This document shows, one piece after another, positions 43,429-51,582 of a stretch of 64,000 bases of DNA. This DNA comes from Gemmatimonadota bacterium. GTDB taxonomy: Bacteria; JAAXHH01. Within the stretch, counting starts at the first letter, position 1, and every line of letters begins with the position of its first letter. The notes beneath the pieces are model-generated. The model worked only from the letters and a program-made list of their open reading frames with translations, had not been told where the DNA came from and searched no databases. The translations under genes were made by a program, and so were the position numbers. The stretch is from the NCBI GenBank assembly GCA_026705925.1, contig JAPOZT010000034.1, forward strand, positions 248,001-312,000. The letters run 5' to 3'.

Positions 43429-44277
43429 TTACAGCCGGTAGAAGGAGATGGCGTTGTCGTGAAACAGCTTACGTTGCTCCGCAACCGATAGTCCGCTGGT
43501 CGCCCAGGACAGGGTCTCCACCCAGCGCGGGTACTCCGTGGCCTGGAAGGCGACGGGCCAGTCCCCGCCGTACATGACCCGGTCGATGCCGAAACACGCG
43601 ATCACGTGGTCGATGTAGGGCTTCAGGTCCTCGGGCGTCCACCGCGCCATGTCCGCCTCGGTGACGAGGCCCGACACCTTGCAGTAGACATTGGGCATTT
43701 CCGCCAGGGTCCTCAGTTCGTCCTTCCACGGGTCGAAGACCTGGTTCTTGATATCCGGCTTGCCGATATGATCCAGGATGAAGGAGACGTCGGGGCACTG
43801 CCGGACGAATTCGATCGCATTCGCCAGTTGCGGGTGGAAGATGCAGATATCGAAGGACAGTCCGTGGGACGGCAGCAGCCGGACCCCTTCGATGAACCCG
43901 GGCTGCAGGCAGAAACCGGCGTCCTCGGTCTGCAGCAGGCGGCGGATGCCCTTGACCAGGGGAATCCTGGCCAGCGCCTCGAGGTCGGCGTCGACCGCCG
44001 CGCCCCGTTCGAGCGGCGCGTTGGCCACGATCCCGCGGATCCGGCCGTCCTGCCGGGCGAGACCGGAGACCCATTCCGCTTCCTGGATGTGCTGGCCGGC
44101 GTCGCATTCGCATTGCACGAAGACCATCTGCTCCACCTGTACCTCTCCGCAGGCCTGCCGGTATTCCTCCAGCAGATACCGCTGGTTCAGCAGGGGAATA
44201 TCGTCCAGCCAGCTGTACCTCAGGTGATCAGGGTCCCAGAGATGCACGTGGGTGTCTACAATGGGGAAGTCCACCAT
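43429..44277 (-). CDS. Amidohydrolase-2 family hydrolase, fuconolactonase-like
   Basis: Start at ATG 44277 gives 282 residues beginning VDFPIVDTHVHLWDP, the hallmark of L-fuconolactonase and 2-pyrone-4,6-dicarboxylate lactonase relatives. FILDHIGKPD and MYGGDWPV supply the other ligands and the catalytic Asp. A sugar-lactone substrate is likely. First gene of the three-gene amidohydrolase run (gaps 17 and 13 bp). Confidence 0.9.
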   Translation of the reverse strand: MVDFPIVDTHVHLWDPDHLRYSWLDDIPLLNQRYLLEEYRQACGEVQVEQMVFVQCECDAGQHIQEAEWVSGLARQDGRIRGIVANAPLERGAAVDADLEALARIPLVKGIRRLLQTEDAGFCLQPGFIEGVRLLPSHGLSFDICIFHPQLANAIEFVRQCPDVSFILDHIGKPDIKNQVFDPWKDELRTLAEMPNVYCKVSGLVTEADMARWTPEDLKPYIDHVIACFGIDRVMYGGDWPVAFQATEYPRWVETLSWATSGLSVAEQRKLFHDNAISFYRL

Positions 44278-44324
44278 GGCATAGTCTCTTTCAGGGTGAG
44301 TCGCGTTGCGAGCAAGTTGTTTCG

Positions 44325-44528
44325 CTACATGCTTCCGGAGGAGACGCTTTGGGTACAGACCGGGTTTTTCCAGGCGTACCACGCTTTATCGGTGTATCCA
44401 CTCTTGACTTCAACGTCAACTTCCATACGCAATGCGACGATCTCTTCATCGCTTAAAACATCCATTAACGCGCTTTTGAGACGCTCGCCGACGTCCACGT
44501 CCAGAATCCTTCCTTTCTTCTTCGACAT
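44325..44528 (-). CDS. Small hypothetical protein, 67 residues
   Basis: Not recognised. Basic start (MSKKKGR), then an acidic amphipathic middle (GERLKSALMDVLSDEEIVALRMEVDVEV) and a Trp/Tyr-containing end. It is 10 bp after another small gene of the same strand, suggesting a two-gene unit. Confidence 0.5.
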   Translation of the reverse strand: MSKKKGRILDVDVGERLKSALMDVLSDEEIVALRMEVDVEVKSGYTDKAWYAWKNPVCTQSVSSGSM

Positions 44529-44538
44529 AACCCATCCC

Positions 44539-44754
44539 TCATGGAATAAAAACCAGTTTGATCATTATAGAAATATAGGCAGCTAGAATAATGCCGATGA
44601 TCCACCGAAAATAGGTTGCGTTACTTTCGATCAGGTATCTGATGTGATCATCTGACGCTTCAAGTCTGGCCAACCGGTTTTTTATGCTGTTGTCTTTGTA
44701 ATAGATTTCGACCATTACTTCATCGTTTGAGCTATGTGGTTTTCTTTCGTTCAT
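44539..44754 (-). CDS. Small membrane protein with short coiled coil, 71 residues
   Basis: Polar N-terminal half with a heptad-like stretch (IKNRLARLEASDDHIRYLI) followed by one C-terminal membrane helix (RWIIGIILAAYISIMIKLVFIP). ATG is preceded by AGGAG. Layout resembles other tiny coiled-coil membrane proteins at 50.7-51.5 kb. Function unknown. Confidence 0.6.
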   Translation of the reverse strand: MNERKPHSSNDEVMVEIYYKDNSIKNRLARLEASDDHIRYLIESNATYFRWIIGIILAAYISIMIKLVFIP

Positions 44755-44897
44755 ATTATGATCTCCTTCAATTGGAAGCTATCAGGGCAATGGCAGGCAG
44801 TCAACGGATTTACAGCTAAACCTTCATCTGGCGGCCGGCTGCAATACCGGCCTTGAGAAACCTGCAGAATCAAGCACGTATGAGTTCCTTTTTGTGC

Positions 44898-44926
44898 TTG
44901 AACTATCACGCCCCCCCGTGTACTAT
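44898..44926 (+). promoter_or_regulatory. Sigma70-type promoter upstream of the Nramp-like transporter
   Basis: TTGAAC at 44898-44903, 17-nt spacer, TACTAT at 44921-44926. Transcription would start near 44933, about 110 bp before the preferred transporter ATG at 45043. Confidence 0.55.
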
Positions 44927-45042
44927 GCCGGTTCGAACGGATCCTTCAACTTTCTCTATTTTTGACTGATCGTTCGTCTTCGGCGTTGACCGTCCTATAT
45001 GCTATTGTCGGTATAGCAACGCCAATTCTCGGATCCCACTTC

Positions 45043-46497
45043 ATGTCCGACGAAACCGCCACCGAAAACACCCGTCCACTCGGCCGCCTGTCGCCTCTGA
45101 AGCTGGCCGCCGTGCCCACCTTCGCCGGCATGCTGAAGTACGTTGGTCCCGGCATCGTCTGGGCCGGACTAGCCCAGGGCAGCGGCGAGCTCATCTGGTG
45201 GCCCTACCTGACCGCCAAGTACGGCGCGGCCTTCATCGGCCTGCTCATCCCGGCCGCCCTGATGCAGTACTGGGTCAACGTGGAGATCGCCCGGTATACG
45301 ATCATGACAGGCGAGACGGCCCTGACCGGCTTCAGCCGCGTCGGGAAGTGGTACGTGTCGGCCATCTGGGTCGGGGTGTTCCTCGAAAACATCTGGTTCG
45401 GCGCCTACGCGTCGGCGGGCGGCGGCGCCCTGGCGGAGCTTACCGGATTCCCCTACGGATGGACGGTCCGCGGCCAGTCGCTCTTCTGGGCCTACCTGAC
45501 CATCGGGATCTACCTGGTCGCCCTGTTCATGGGCCGGGTGGTCTACCTGATCGTGGAACGGCTCACCATGGCCGTGGTCGTCATCACGATGGTGGGTATC
45601 GCCTTCGCCGTCTTCCAGCGGCCGGTGCTGGACGTGGCAGGCGAGTTCTTCGGCGTCCTGCTGACACCCGGCTACCACAGGCCCGCCAACTGGGATCCGG
45701 CGGACCTGTCCACGGTGCTCACGGCTATCGTCTTCGCCGGCGCCGGCGGGTTCGGCCAGCTCTTCCTCTCCTACTGGATGCGGGACAAGGGCGTGGGCAT
45801 GTCGGCCTATATCGGGCGCGTAACCAGCCCCCTGCGCACCGCGCCGGAGACCATCTCGGCCACGGGGTACGCCTTCGAGGACAACGAGACCAACCGGACG
45901 AACTACGGGAAGTTCATGCGGTACCTGAAGCTCGAGTCGGGCCTCGGCGTCACGCTGAACCTGGTGACGACCATCATCATGTGCTGGCTGGCGTGGGCCC
46001 TGCTGAAGCCGCAAGGCATCGTTCCCGAGGGCTGGGAAATCGCCGTGGTGCAGTCGGCCTTCTTCGAGGTGAGCTGGGGCGCCATCGGCAAGGTCGTGTT
46101 CCTGATCGTCGCCGCGGCGTTTCTGTGCGATGCCTGGCTGCAGTCCACCGACGGCTTCGCCCGCATGCAGGCGGACTTCATCTACGCCAACGTGAAGCGG
46201 GCGCGGCGGTTTCATTTCAGGACGCTGTACTACGCCTTCGTCGTGGTGTTCACCGTGCTGACGACGATCACGCTGCCCCTGGCGCAGCCGGGGGATCTGC
46301 TCATCATCCGGGGCGTCATCGCCTTCATGGCCATGGGGCTTTTCTGCCCCGGCCTGATCTACCTGAACTACGTCCTCGTTCCCCGGGCCTTCCCCTCATG
46401 GGTCAAACCCCATCCCCTCACCCGGTTCATCATGGTTGCCATCACGGCGACCTACATCTCCATCGGGCTCTGGTACATCTTCGTGCGCCTGTCCTGA
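45043..46497 (+). CDS. Nramp-related multi-pass transporter without the DPGN metal motif
   Basis: 484 residues with about 11-12 membrane helices. ATG 45043 chosen; TTG 44962 would add 27 residues. Helix 1 reads GPGIVWAGLAQGSGELIWWP where Nramp proteins have GPG...DPGN, so the metal-coordinating Asp and Asn are absent; helix 6 lacks the MPH motif. Such divergent Nramp-like proteins (APC superfamily, LeuT fold) are common in Planctomycetes and FCB genomes, and their substrate is unknown. Transition-metal transport cannot be assumed. Confidence 0.82.
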   Translation: MSDETATENTRPLGRLSPLKLAAVPTFAGMLKYVGPGIVWAGLAQGSGELIWWPYLTAKYGAAFIGLLIPAALMQYWVNVEIARYTIMTGETALTGFSRVGKWYVSAIWVGVFLENIWFGAYASAGGGALAELTGFPYGWTVRGQSLFWAYLTIGIYLVALFMGRVVYLIVERLTMAVVVITMVGIAFAVFQRPVLDVAGEFFGVLLTPGYHRPANWDPADLSTVLTAIVFAGAGGFGQLFLSYWMRDKGVGMSAYIGRVTSPLRTAPETISATGYAFEDNETNRTNYGKFMRYLKLESGLGVTLNLVTTIIMCWLAWALLKPQGIVPEGWEIAVVQSAFFEVSWGAIGKVVFLIVAAAFLCDAWLQSTDGFARMQADFIYANVKRARRFHFRTLYYAFVVVFTVLTTITLPLAQPGDLLIIRGVIAFMAMGLFCPGLIYLNYVLVPRAFPSWVKPHPLTRFIMVAITATYISIGLWYIFVRLS

Positions 46498-46503
46498 TTA
46501 TCG

Positions 46504-47178
46504 TTACGCAGACAGTGACCAGATAGACGACCATTGGGAAGGTATGTGGTCGTTGCTTACGTCTACGTCATACCAACTCAGCATCATGCTGTGCCACTCC
46601 GGTTTCGCCAGCGCGAGACCGTACACGGTGGTATCCGGGTTGCGTTCCCGGATCGCGGTGGAGGCCAGGGACAGCGTCTTCCCGGTCGCAATGAAGTCAT
46701 CTACGATGATGACCGTATCGGCGTCCACAAAGGCCGCTGTGTAGGCCGCATCTTCCAGCAACAGTTTACGAAACTCAGGATCCAATCCCCCTCTCCCGGT
46801 AGACAGGTGGGTTTCTTTCGACAGCAGGCCCGGCTGGTATCCGCAGTCACCCGCGCATCGAGCCGCAAGCAAAGCGATCACGCCGTCGGTGTCCGCGACT
46901 TTCTCCGTGGAGCGAAGCGCCGGCGCAAAGACCGTCCTGCCGGGGACCAGTCCAAGACTGCGGATCAGGATGCGGGCCACGTGGGCCATGAGCCTTGCCG
47001 CGCCGTCAGTCGTGGCGTCGTCAGGATCGAACTTGAACCTGGTGAACCGGTCGGTCCATGGGTCCTCGGGACGGTCTTCGAGGCGGTAACCCACCGTGAA
47101 AGCGGCCGCCAGGCCGTCGTCGAAAGTCAGCGTGTCATATCGAAGGAGATTATGAAAAACAACGGGGAGGACGGACAT
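46504..47178 (-). CDS. Phosphoribosyltransferase-like protein
   Basis: 224 residues. VIIVDDFIATGKTLS near 157-171 is the PRPP-binding loop of type I phosphoribosyltransferases, and the N-terminal half is long and unfamiliar. Base or nucleobase-like substrate unknown. It follows a HAD nucleotidase-like gene by 21 bp in the same operon, so nucleoside or base salvage, or damage control, is plausible. Confidence 0.8.
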   Translation of the reverse strand: MSVLPVVFHNLLRYDTLTFDDGLAAAFTVGYRLEDRPEDPWTDRFTRFKFDPDDATTDGAARLMAHVARILIRSLGLVPGRTVFAPALRSTEKVADTDGVIALLAARCAGDCGYQPGLLSKETHLSTGRGGLDPEFRKLLLEDAAYTAAFVDADTVIIVDDFIATGKTLSLASTAIRERNPDTTVYGLALAKPEWHSMMLSWYDVDVSNDHIPSQWSSIWSLSA

Positions 47179-47199
47179 TTCAACGCTCTGAACGGCAGA

Positions 47200-47907
47200 T
47201 CAGTCTTTCTGCTTGGAAGTGGATTCCAGGATCTGGAGGATGTGCTCCATCGGTTCGAACCCGCCGATCTCGACGGCGAGAGAAGGATCGGGACAGGTAC
47301 GCCGGTAGCGGTTCAGCCAGACCGCGGCCATCCCGCTTGTGGTGGCGCCCAGGATATCATTCTCCCATGAATCCCCGATCATCGTAACCGTCCGCACGCC
47401 GAGTTGAACAAGAGCGGATTGAAAGATCTGCGGATCCGGCTTGGCGGCGCCAACTTCCTCGGATATGGACAGGGCGTCGAGGGGCAGGAGGTCGAAGAAT
47501 TCCAGCTTGTCCCGCTGGTGCCGAGATTGGCCATTGGTGACGACGCCGATCTTCATCCGTCCCCGCAGGGAATCGAGCAGCGCCTCGACGCCTGGAACCA
47601 GGCGCGAGTTCTCCTGTAGCGCTCGGTGGTAGCCAGCCGCCGCATCGACCGCCGCGTCCGTTTCCAATCCATAGTGGCGACAGATCCCACGCATATGCTC
47701 ACGACCAGCTTCCTCATCCGACAGACTGCCTTCCATCATTTGCCAGTAGTTGGCCCTCAATTTTTCGTCATGGACGAGCTCCAGTTCCTCCAATGGCACC
47801 GGCTTCAACGCCGGCAGAATCTCCTGCACCGCGCGCAGTCCCTGACGGCGTGCGTACTGGAGATCCACCAGCGTGTCATCGAGATCGAAGAGGACGGCTT
47901 CACCCAT
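47200..47907 (-). CDS. HAD-IA hydrolase, YjjG-like nucleotidase
   Basis: 235 residues: VLFDLDDTLVDL (nucleophile and general acid Asp), VVTNGQSRHQRDKL (Thr motif), a conserved Lys in GAAKPDPQIF and MIGDSWENDI (Asp pair). YjjG-type enzymes dephosphorylate pyrimidine nucleotides, including non-canonical ones. Middle gene between an aminotransferase (17 bp) and the PRTase (21 bp). Confidence 0.88.
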   Translation of the reverse strand: MGEAVLFDLDDTLVDLQYARRQGLRAVQEILPALKPVPLEELELVHDEKLRANYWQMMEGSLSDEEAGREHMRGICRHYGLETDAAVDAAAGYHRALQENSRLVPGVEALLDSLRGRMKIGVVTNGQSRHQRDKLEFFDLLPLDALSISEEVGAAKPDPQIFQSALVQLGVRTVTMIGDSWENDILGATTSGMAAVWLNRYRRTCPDPSLAVEIGGFEPMEHILQILESTSKQKD

Positions 47908-47924
47908 CGGCGATTCTCAAACCC

Positions 47925-49310
47925 CTACACCACCGCCGGCGCCACGCGCGCCGTTCTTTCTTCGGCGATACGTACCCCGGCCTCGATGATTTCGAGGGAT
48001 TCGTCGATCTGGGCTTCGGTGATGGTGATCGGCGGCATGAACCGCAATACCTGGGAACCGGACAGCTCCATGAAACGCAGGCTGAGCGGATCCTTTTTGA
48101 GCATCCTGGGCACGATGGGTAGCCAGAGGCCGTTCTCGTAACAGTACTCCGTAACCATGGCGGCGCCTTCGAAATTGGGCTCCCGGCTCTGCTTGTCCGT
48201 CACCAGTTCGAGCCCCAGGCACAGGCCCAGCCCCCGAGCCTCGCCCACGATCTCGTAGGATTCCTCCATCACCTTGAGCCGGTCCATGAAGTAGTTGCCC
48301 ACGACCCGGGCGTTTTCCACCAGTTTCTCGCGATCGACGATTTCGAGATTGGCCAGGCCGGTCTCGCAGAGGAGCGGGTCGCCGGCGTGGGACGAGAAGG
48401 GCATGAATCCCTTGGCCACCGCGGCGTCCGCGATCTCCGCGCTGGTCATGACCGCGCACAGGGGCACGGCGCCGCCGAGCCCCTTGGAGCAGGTCACGAT
48501 GTCGGGCACGAAATCGAAGTGCTCGAAGGCGAACCACTTGCCCGTCCGTCCGAAGCACGTCAGGGCCTCGTCGGCCACGGTGAGGATGTCCCGTTCCCGG
48601 CAGATTTTCACGATCCGCTGGATCCACTCCTTGGACGGCACGATCTGCCCCGCCGCGCTCATGAGCGGTTCGAAGAAGAAGGCCGCGGGCCGCCCGGAGG
48701 TGGACGAATCGATCACGTTCTCCGCCGCGTCCGCGCATCCGAGATTGCAACAGGCTTCGTCCCGGCAGAACTGGCAGCGGTATTCGTAGGGCGTGGGGAT
48801 GAATGAAGCGCCCGTGGGCATGGGGCCGTATCCTTCCCGGAGCATGCCGCCCCGGCCGGTGATGGACGCGCTGCCGTAGGACTGGCCGTGGTAGCCGCGC
48901 ATGAGGGCGATCACCTCGAAGCGGTCCGTGTACTTCCGCACGAGGCGCAGGGCCATTTCGTTGGATTCGGATCCCGTGCATGCGAAGAATGACTTCTGTA
49001 GCGGGTCCGGCGCGATCTCGGCCATCTTCTTGGCCAGCAGCACCTCCGACGGCGCGATGAAGGTCGTTCCCACCTGGATGATCTTGTGGGCCTGGTCGCA
49101 GAGGGCCTTCACGTAATCCGGGTGGGAATGGCCCAGCGTTACGCATAACTGCCCCGATTGAAAATCGATGAAACGTCGGCCTTCCACGTCCCACATGTAG
49201 AGCCCGTCACCGCGTTCGGGAACCAGCGGCGCAGTGCGCATCGGATGTCTCAGTAGGTACTGGTTGCCGAGTTCGAGCCAGCCCTTGTTCGTGGTGGGTA
49301 GCGACGCCAT
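47925..49310 (-). CDS. Class III PLP aminotransferase with a Cys-rich insert
   Basis: 461 residues; AGGAG before the ATG. Class III pattern: DVEGRRFIDFQSGQL, TLGHSHPDYVKA, ALTCFGRTGKWFAFEHF, and the Schiff-base Lys in TCSKGLGGAVPL. Residues about 180-200 hold YRCQFCRDEACCNLGCAD, similar to the Cys-rich YRCPF...C...C loop of dialkylglycine-decarboxylase-like and GABA-aminotransferase-like enzymes but with an extra Cys. Acts on an omega-amino or dialkyl amino acid; first gene of the aminotransferase-HAD-PRTase operon. Confidence 0.9.
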   Translation of the reverse strand: MASLPTTNKGWLELGNQYLLRHPMRTAPLVPERGDGLYMWDVEGRRFIDFQSGQLCVTLGHSHPDYVKALCDQAHKIIQVGTTFIAPSEVLLAKKMAEIAPDPLQKSFFACTGSESNEMALRLVRKYTDRFEVIALMRGYHGQSYGSASITGRGGMLREGYGPMPTGASFIPTPYEYRCQFCRDEACCNLGCADAAENVIDSSTSGRPAAFFFEPLMSAAGQIVPSKEWIQRIVKICRERDILTVADEALTCFGRTGKWFAFEHFDFVPDIVTCSKGLGGAVPLCAVMTSAEIADAAVAKGFMPFSSHAGDPLLCETGLANLEIVDREKLVENARVVGNYFMDRLKVMEESYEIVGEARGLGLCLGLELVTDKQSREPNFEGAAMVTEYCYENGLWLPIVPRMLKKDPLSLRFMELSGSQVLRFMPPITITEAQIDESLEIIEAGVRIAEERTARVAPAVV

Positions 49311-49499
49311 GATCCGTCTCCTGAAGTTGCAGAATTATGATTGTAACCAGCACTTTTTTTAGGGGGAATAGAGTAAGGCCATGCTAAACCGGCACCACCG
49401 GCCTGTCAATACAATTCGCCGGTGCCGTTCGACCGTACCGAACGTCCATGCCGATGCGAGACGAACGCCCGTGCCGCTGCGAGGAGCCTGAGATAGTTT

Positions 49500-49528
49500 T
49501 TGCCTTGCAGCGGGCCCGGTTTTATACT
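49500..49528 (+). promoter_or_regulatory. Sigma70-type promoter directly abutting a start codon (leaderless transcript predicted)
   Basis: TTGCCT at 49500-49505, 17-nt spacer, TATACT at 49523-49528. The oxidoreductase ATG at 49537 is only eight bases beyond the -10, so transcription would begin at or one base before it. No Shine-Dalgarno sequence is present. Confidence 0.55.
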
Positions 49529-49536
49529 TTGAAAAC

Positions 49537-50631
49537 ATGAAAACATATCGCGTAGGGATCATCGGACTGGGCCGCATGGGCAGTACGATCGACGACGAGG
49601 GCCATACGCCCCTGCCCTATTCCATTGCGGCGGCCTGCAGGTCGAGCGAACGGCTGGAGATCGTCGCGGGCTGCGACCTCCGGCAGGAGCGCAGGGAGGA
49701 CTTCGCCACACGCTGGGGCGTCAACGCCCTGTACGAGGATTTCCGGGACATGGTCCGGGAGGAGCGCCCCGATCTCGTTGCCGTATGCACCACCGCGTCA
49801 GGTCTGCAGAAACCGGCCCGGGAGGCCCCCGACGCGTCGTTCCGTGGAGATTCCCACGCCGAGCTGTCCGTCACGCTGGCGGAAATGGGCGTGCCCATGC
49901 TCTACGTGGAGAAGGCCATGGCCAGTTCCATGGCGGCGGCCGACGACATCCAAGACGCCGTATTGAAGCACGGAACGGTGTTCAATACGGGCGTGCTCCG
50001 CAGATTCGACAACCGCTACGGCGTGGTCCGCGACGCGGTCCTGCGGGGCGACGTGGGCGAACCCAGGGCGGCGGTCCACTATGCGCGGTCATCCCTGATG
50101 CACGGGCACATCCATTCCATCGACACGCTCTCCTGGCTGCTCGGCGATCCCGTCATCAGGTCCGTTCGCGGTGAGATCGACCCCCGGGACTACGTCATAG
50201 AAGGCGATCACATCCCTTACGATCCGATCGCGACGTACGAACTCGAATTCGAGAACGGTGTCCGTGCGTGGTCGATCCCCGCGGCGGGATGGGAATACGA
50301 GATCATCGGGACCGAGGGAACCATCCGTTCGTTGAACAACGGGGCCGGCGCAGCCTTGCGGCGGGCGACGCCCGAAGAGCGGGATGACCGCAAGGGCCGA
50401 AGCGCCTGGGAGGAGACGCCTTTCAAATTCGTTACTCCGAAGAGCACCGTCGTTTCCTGCCTCGAGGATCTCGTCCACGCACACGAGACGGGCGATCAAA
50501 GCCTCGGGCACGTCGAGATCGCCCACCACATCACGGAAGCCTGCATTGCCGTCGCCGAAAGCCACCGGCGCGGGGGCACCTGGGTGGATCTCCCGCTGGC
50601 CAACAGGGATCTATACATCTGGCACGTCTGA
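49537..50631 (+). CDS. Gfo/Idh/MocA family oxidoreductase
   Basis: 364 residues. Rossmann start YRVGIIGLGRMGSTID, catalytic Lys in YVEKAMASSM, and HIHSIDTLSWLLGDP with the substrate-domain His. Compared with most family members the cofactor loop is followed by a longer acidic stretch (DDEGHTPLPYS). NAD(P)-dependent sugar or polyol oxidoreductase of unknown substrate. Promoter geometry suggests leaderless translation. Confidence 0.92.
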   Translation: MKTYRVGIIGLGRMGSTIDDEGHTPLPYSIAAACRSSERLEIVAGCDLRQERREDFATRWGVNALYEDFRDMVREERPDLVAVCTTASGLQKPAREAPDASFRGDSHAELSVTLAEMGVPMLYVEKAMASSMAAADDIQDAVLKHGTVFNTGVLRRFDNRYGVVRDAVLRGDVGEPRAAVHYARSSLMHGHIHSIDTLSWLLGDPVIRSVRGEIDPRDYVIEGDHIPYDPIATYELEFENGVRAWSIPAAGWEYEIIGTEGTIRSLNNGAGAALRRATPEERDDRKGRSAWEETPFKFVTPKSTVVSCLEDLVHAHETGDQSLGHVEIAHHITEACIAVAESHRRGGTWVDLPLANRDLYIWHV

Positions 50632-50680
50632 ATGCTCGATCGGGAGCAGTACGTAATGCGCTCGGCCGGCATGGTCTGAA

Positions 50681-50698
50681 TCTACTCCTTGGGGAGTA
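50681..50698 (-). terminator. Hairpin overlapping the stop of the coiled-coil gene
   Basis: CTACTCC-TTGG-GGAGTAG forms a 7-bp stem that includes the stop codon. There is no T-tract, so terminator activity is uncertain; it lies between convergent genes. Confidence 0.35.
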
Positions 50699-51059
50699 GT
50701 TCGTCCTGTGGAACGGAAGCGTTGAATCTCAGGTATCCCCTGACTTCATCCACCTTAGCCTCCACCCGGTCCAACGATGCCCGCAAATCCTTGATTTCCG
50801 CTCTGATTTCGGTCCTTAAGCTACTCATTTCAGTGCGCAGTTCAGTTCTCAAGCTACCCGTTTCAGTCCTTAGGCTACCGGTTTCAGCCCCAAATTCTGT
50901 TCTCAAGCTGCCCATTTCTGTTCTCAGGCTACCAATTTCACCCCTTATGTCATCCCTTAAGGTATTCAATGAAACGTGTAAGTACGTCAGTACTGAAACA
51001 AGGGTGATGATCGATGTAAAGACCGCGCCGTGGCGCTCCCACCAACCTGAATCGGACAT
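50682..51059 (-). CDS. Membrane-anchored coiled-coil protein with SLRTE repeats
   Basis: 125 residues from ATG 51059; a start five codons upstream is possible. One membrane helix near the N-terminus (GAVFTSIITLVSVLTYLHVS) is followed by a repeated SLRTE-x-G/SLRTE motif spaced 7 or 11 residues, a long parallel coiled coil, then RVEAKVDEVRGYL. The DNA encoding it shows 21- and 33-nt repeats. The gene ends in a hairpin. Resembles small DUF1640/Bdr-like anchored coiled coils; role unknown. Confidence 0.7.
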   Translation of the reverse strand: MSDSGWWERHGAVFTSIITLVSVLTYLHVSLNTLRDDIRGEIGSLRTEMGSLRTEFGAETGSLRTETGSLRTELRTEMSSLRTEIRAEIKDLRASLDRVEAKVDEVRGYLRFNASVPQDELLPKE

Positions 51060-51116
51060 TCCATTTCCTCCCAAAGTATATCGTTGTGTGCCCGCAGTGA
51101 CAGTGGTTCCTGGATT

Positions 51117-51332
51117 TTATTGACCCGGGTTGGAATCATTGCCGGTTACTAGGTTCGAAATCGCAATCCGGATCGTTCGGTTGTCTTCCTTGATGTCTTC
51201 AAGCGTCGTTGAAATTCCACTTTCTATTGCCTCTCTCTTCCCCATCCAAAGGCACAGTTTTCCTACAGCCCCGATAACAGCGATCAATAGTACGGCAGCA
51301 ACCGCGGGCAACCACGAAGGTAACGATTCCAT
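51117..51332 (-). CDS. 71-residue single-pass membrane protein
   Basis: ATG 51332 preceded by AAGGAG. Membrane helix at about 6-28 (WLPAVAAVLLIAVIGAVGKLCLW), then a charged amphipathic tail (GISTTLEDIKEDNRTIRIAI). Sits between two other tiny membrane protein genes on the same strand. Not recognised. Confidence 0.65.
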   Translation of the reverse strand: MESLPSWLPAVAAVLLIAVIGAVGKLCLWMGKREAIESGISTTLEDIKEDNRTIRIAISNLVTGNDSNPGQ

Positions 51333-51364
51333 ATTTAACTCCTTGCATCTTGCCAGCCCTCTAC

Positions 51365-51463
51365 CTAGAAGAGCTGCCATATCTTGATCAGGAAGATGAC
51401 TGTCAGGATGTAGTTCGCGGCGTACACGATTAAGCAAACGGTTTGCCAAAATCTCGATGTCAT
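51365..51463 (-). CDS. 32-residue membrane peptide
   Basis: ATG 51463 preceded by a near-perfect GAGGAGGG. The product is almost entirely one membrane helix (VCLIVYAANYILTVIFLIKI). The strong ribosome-binding site is the best evidence that it is translated. First of three small membrane genes in a row. Confidence 0.6.
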   Translation of the reverse strand: MTSRFWQTVCLIVYAANYILTVIFLIKIWQLF

Positions 51464-51582
51464 TATTTCCCTCCTCGAAAATGGTCCTGTATACGCATTA
51501 GCCAGGAAACGCTCGCTGAATCTCGAAGGAAAGTTACTTTTTTTGGGGAAAAGATGGGGGTCGAGCATCAACCAGGTGCGAC

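Noticed and set aside
45169..46526. Long frames on both strands overlapping the Nramp-like gene
   Set aside because: Arg/His/Asp-rich low-complexity translations without motifs; the transporter frame has clear membrane helices.
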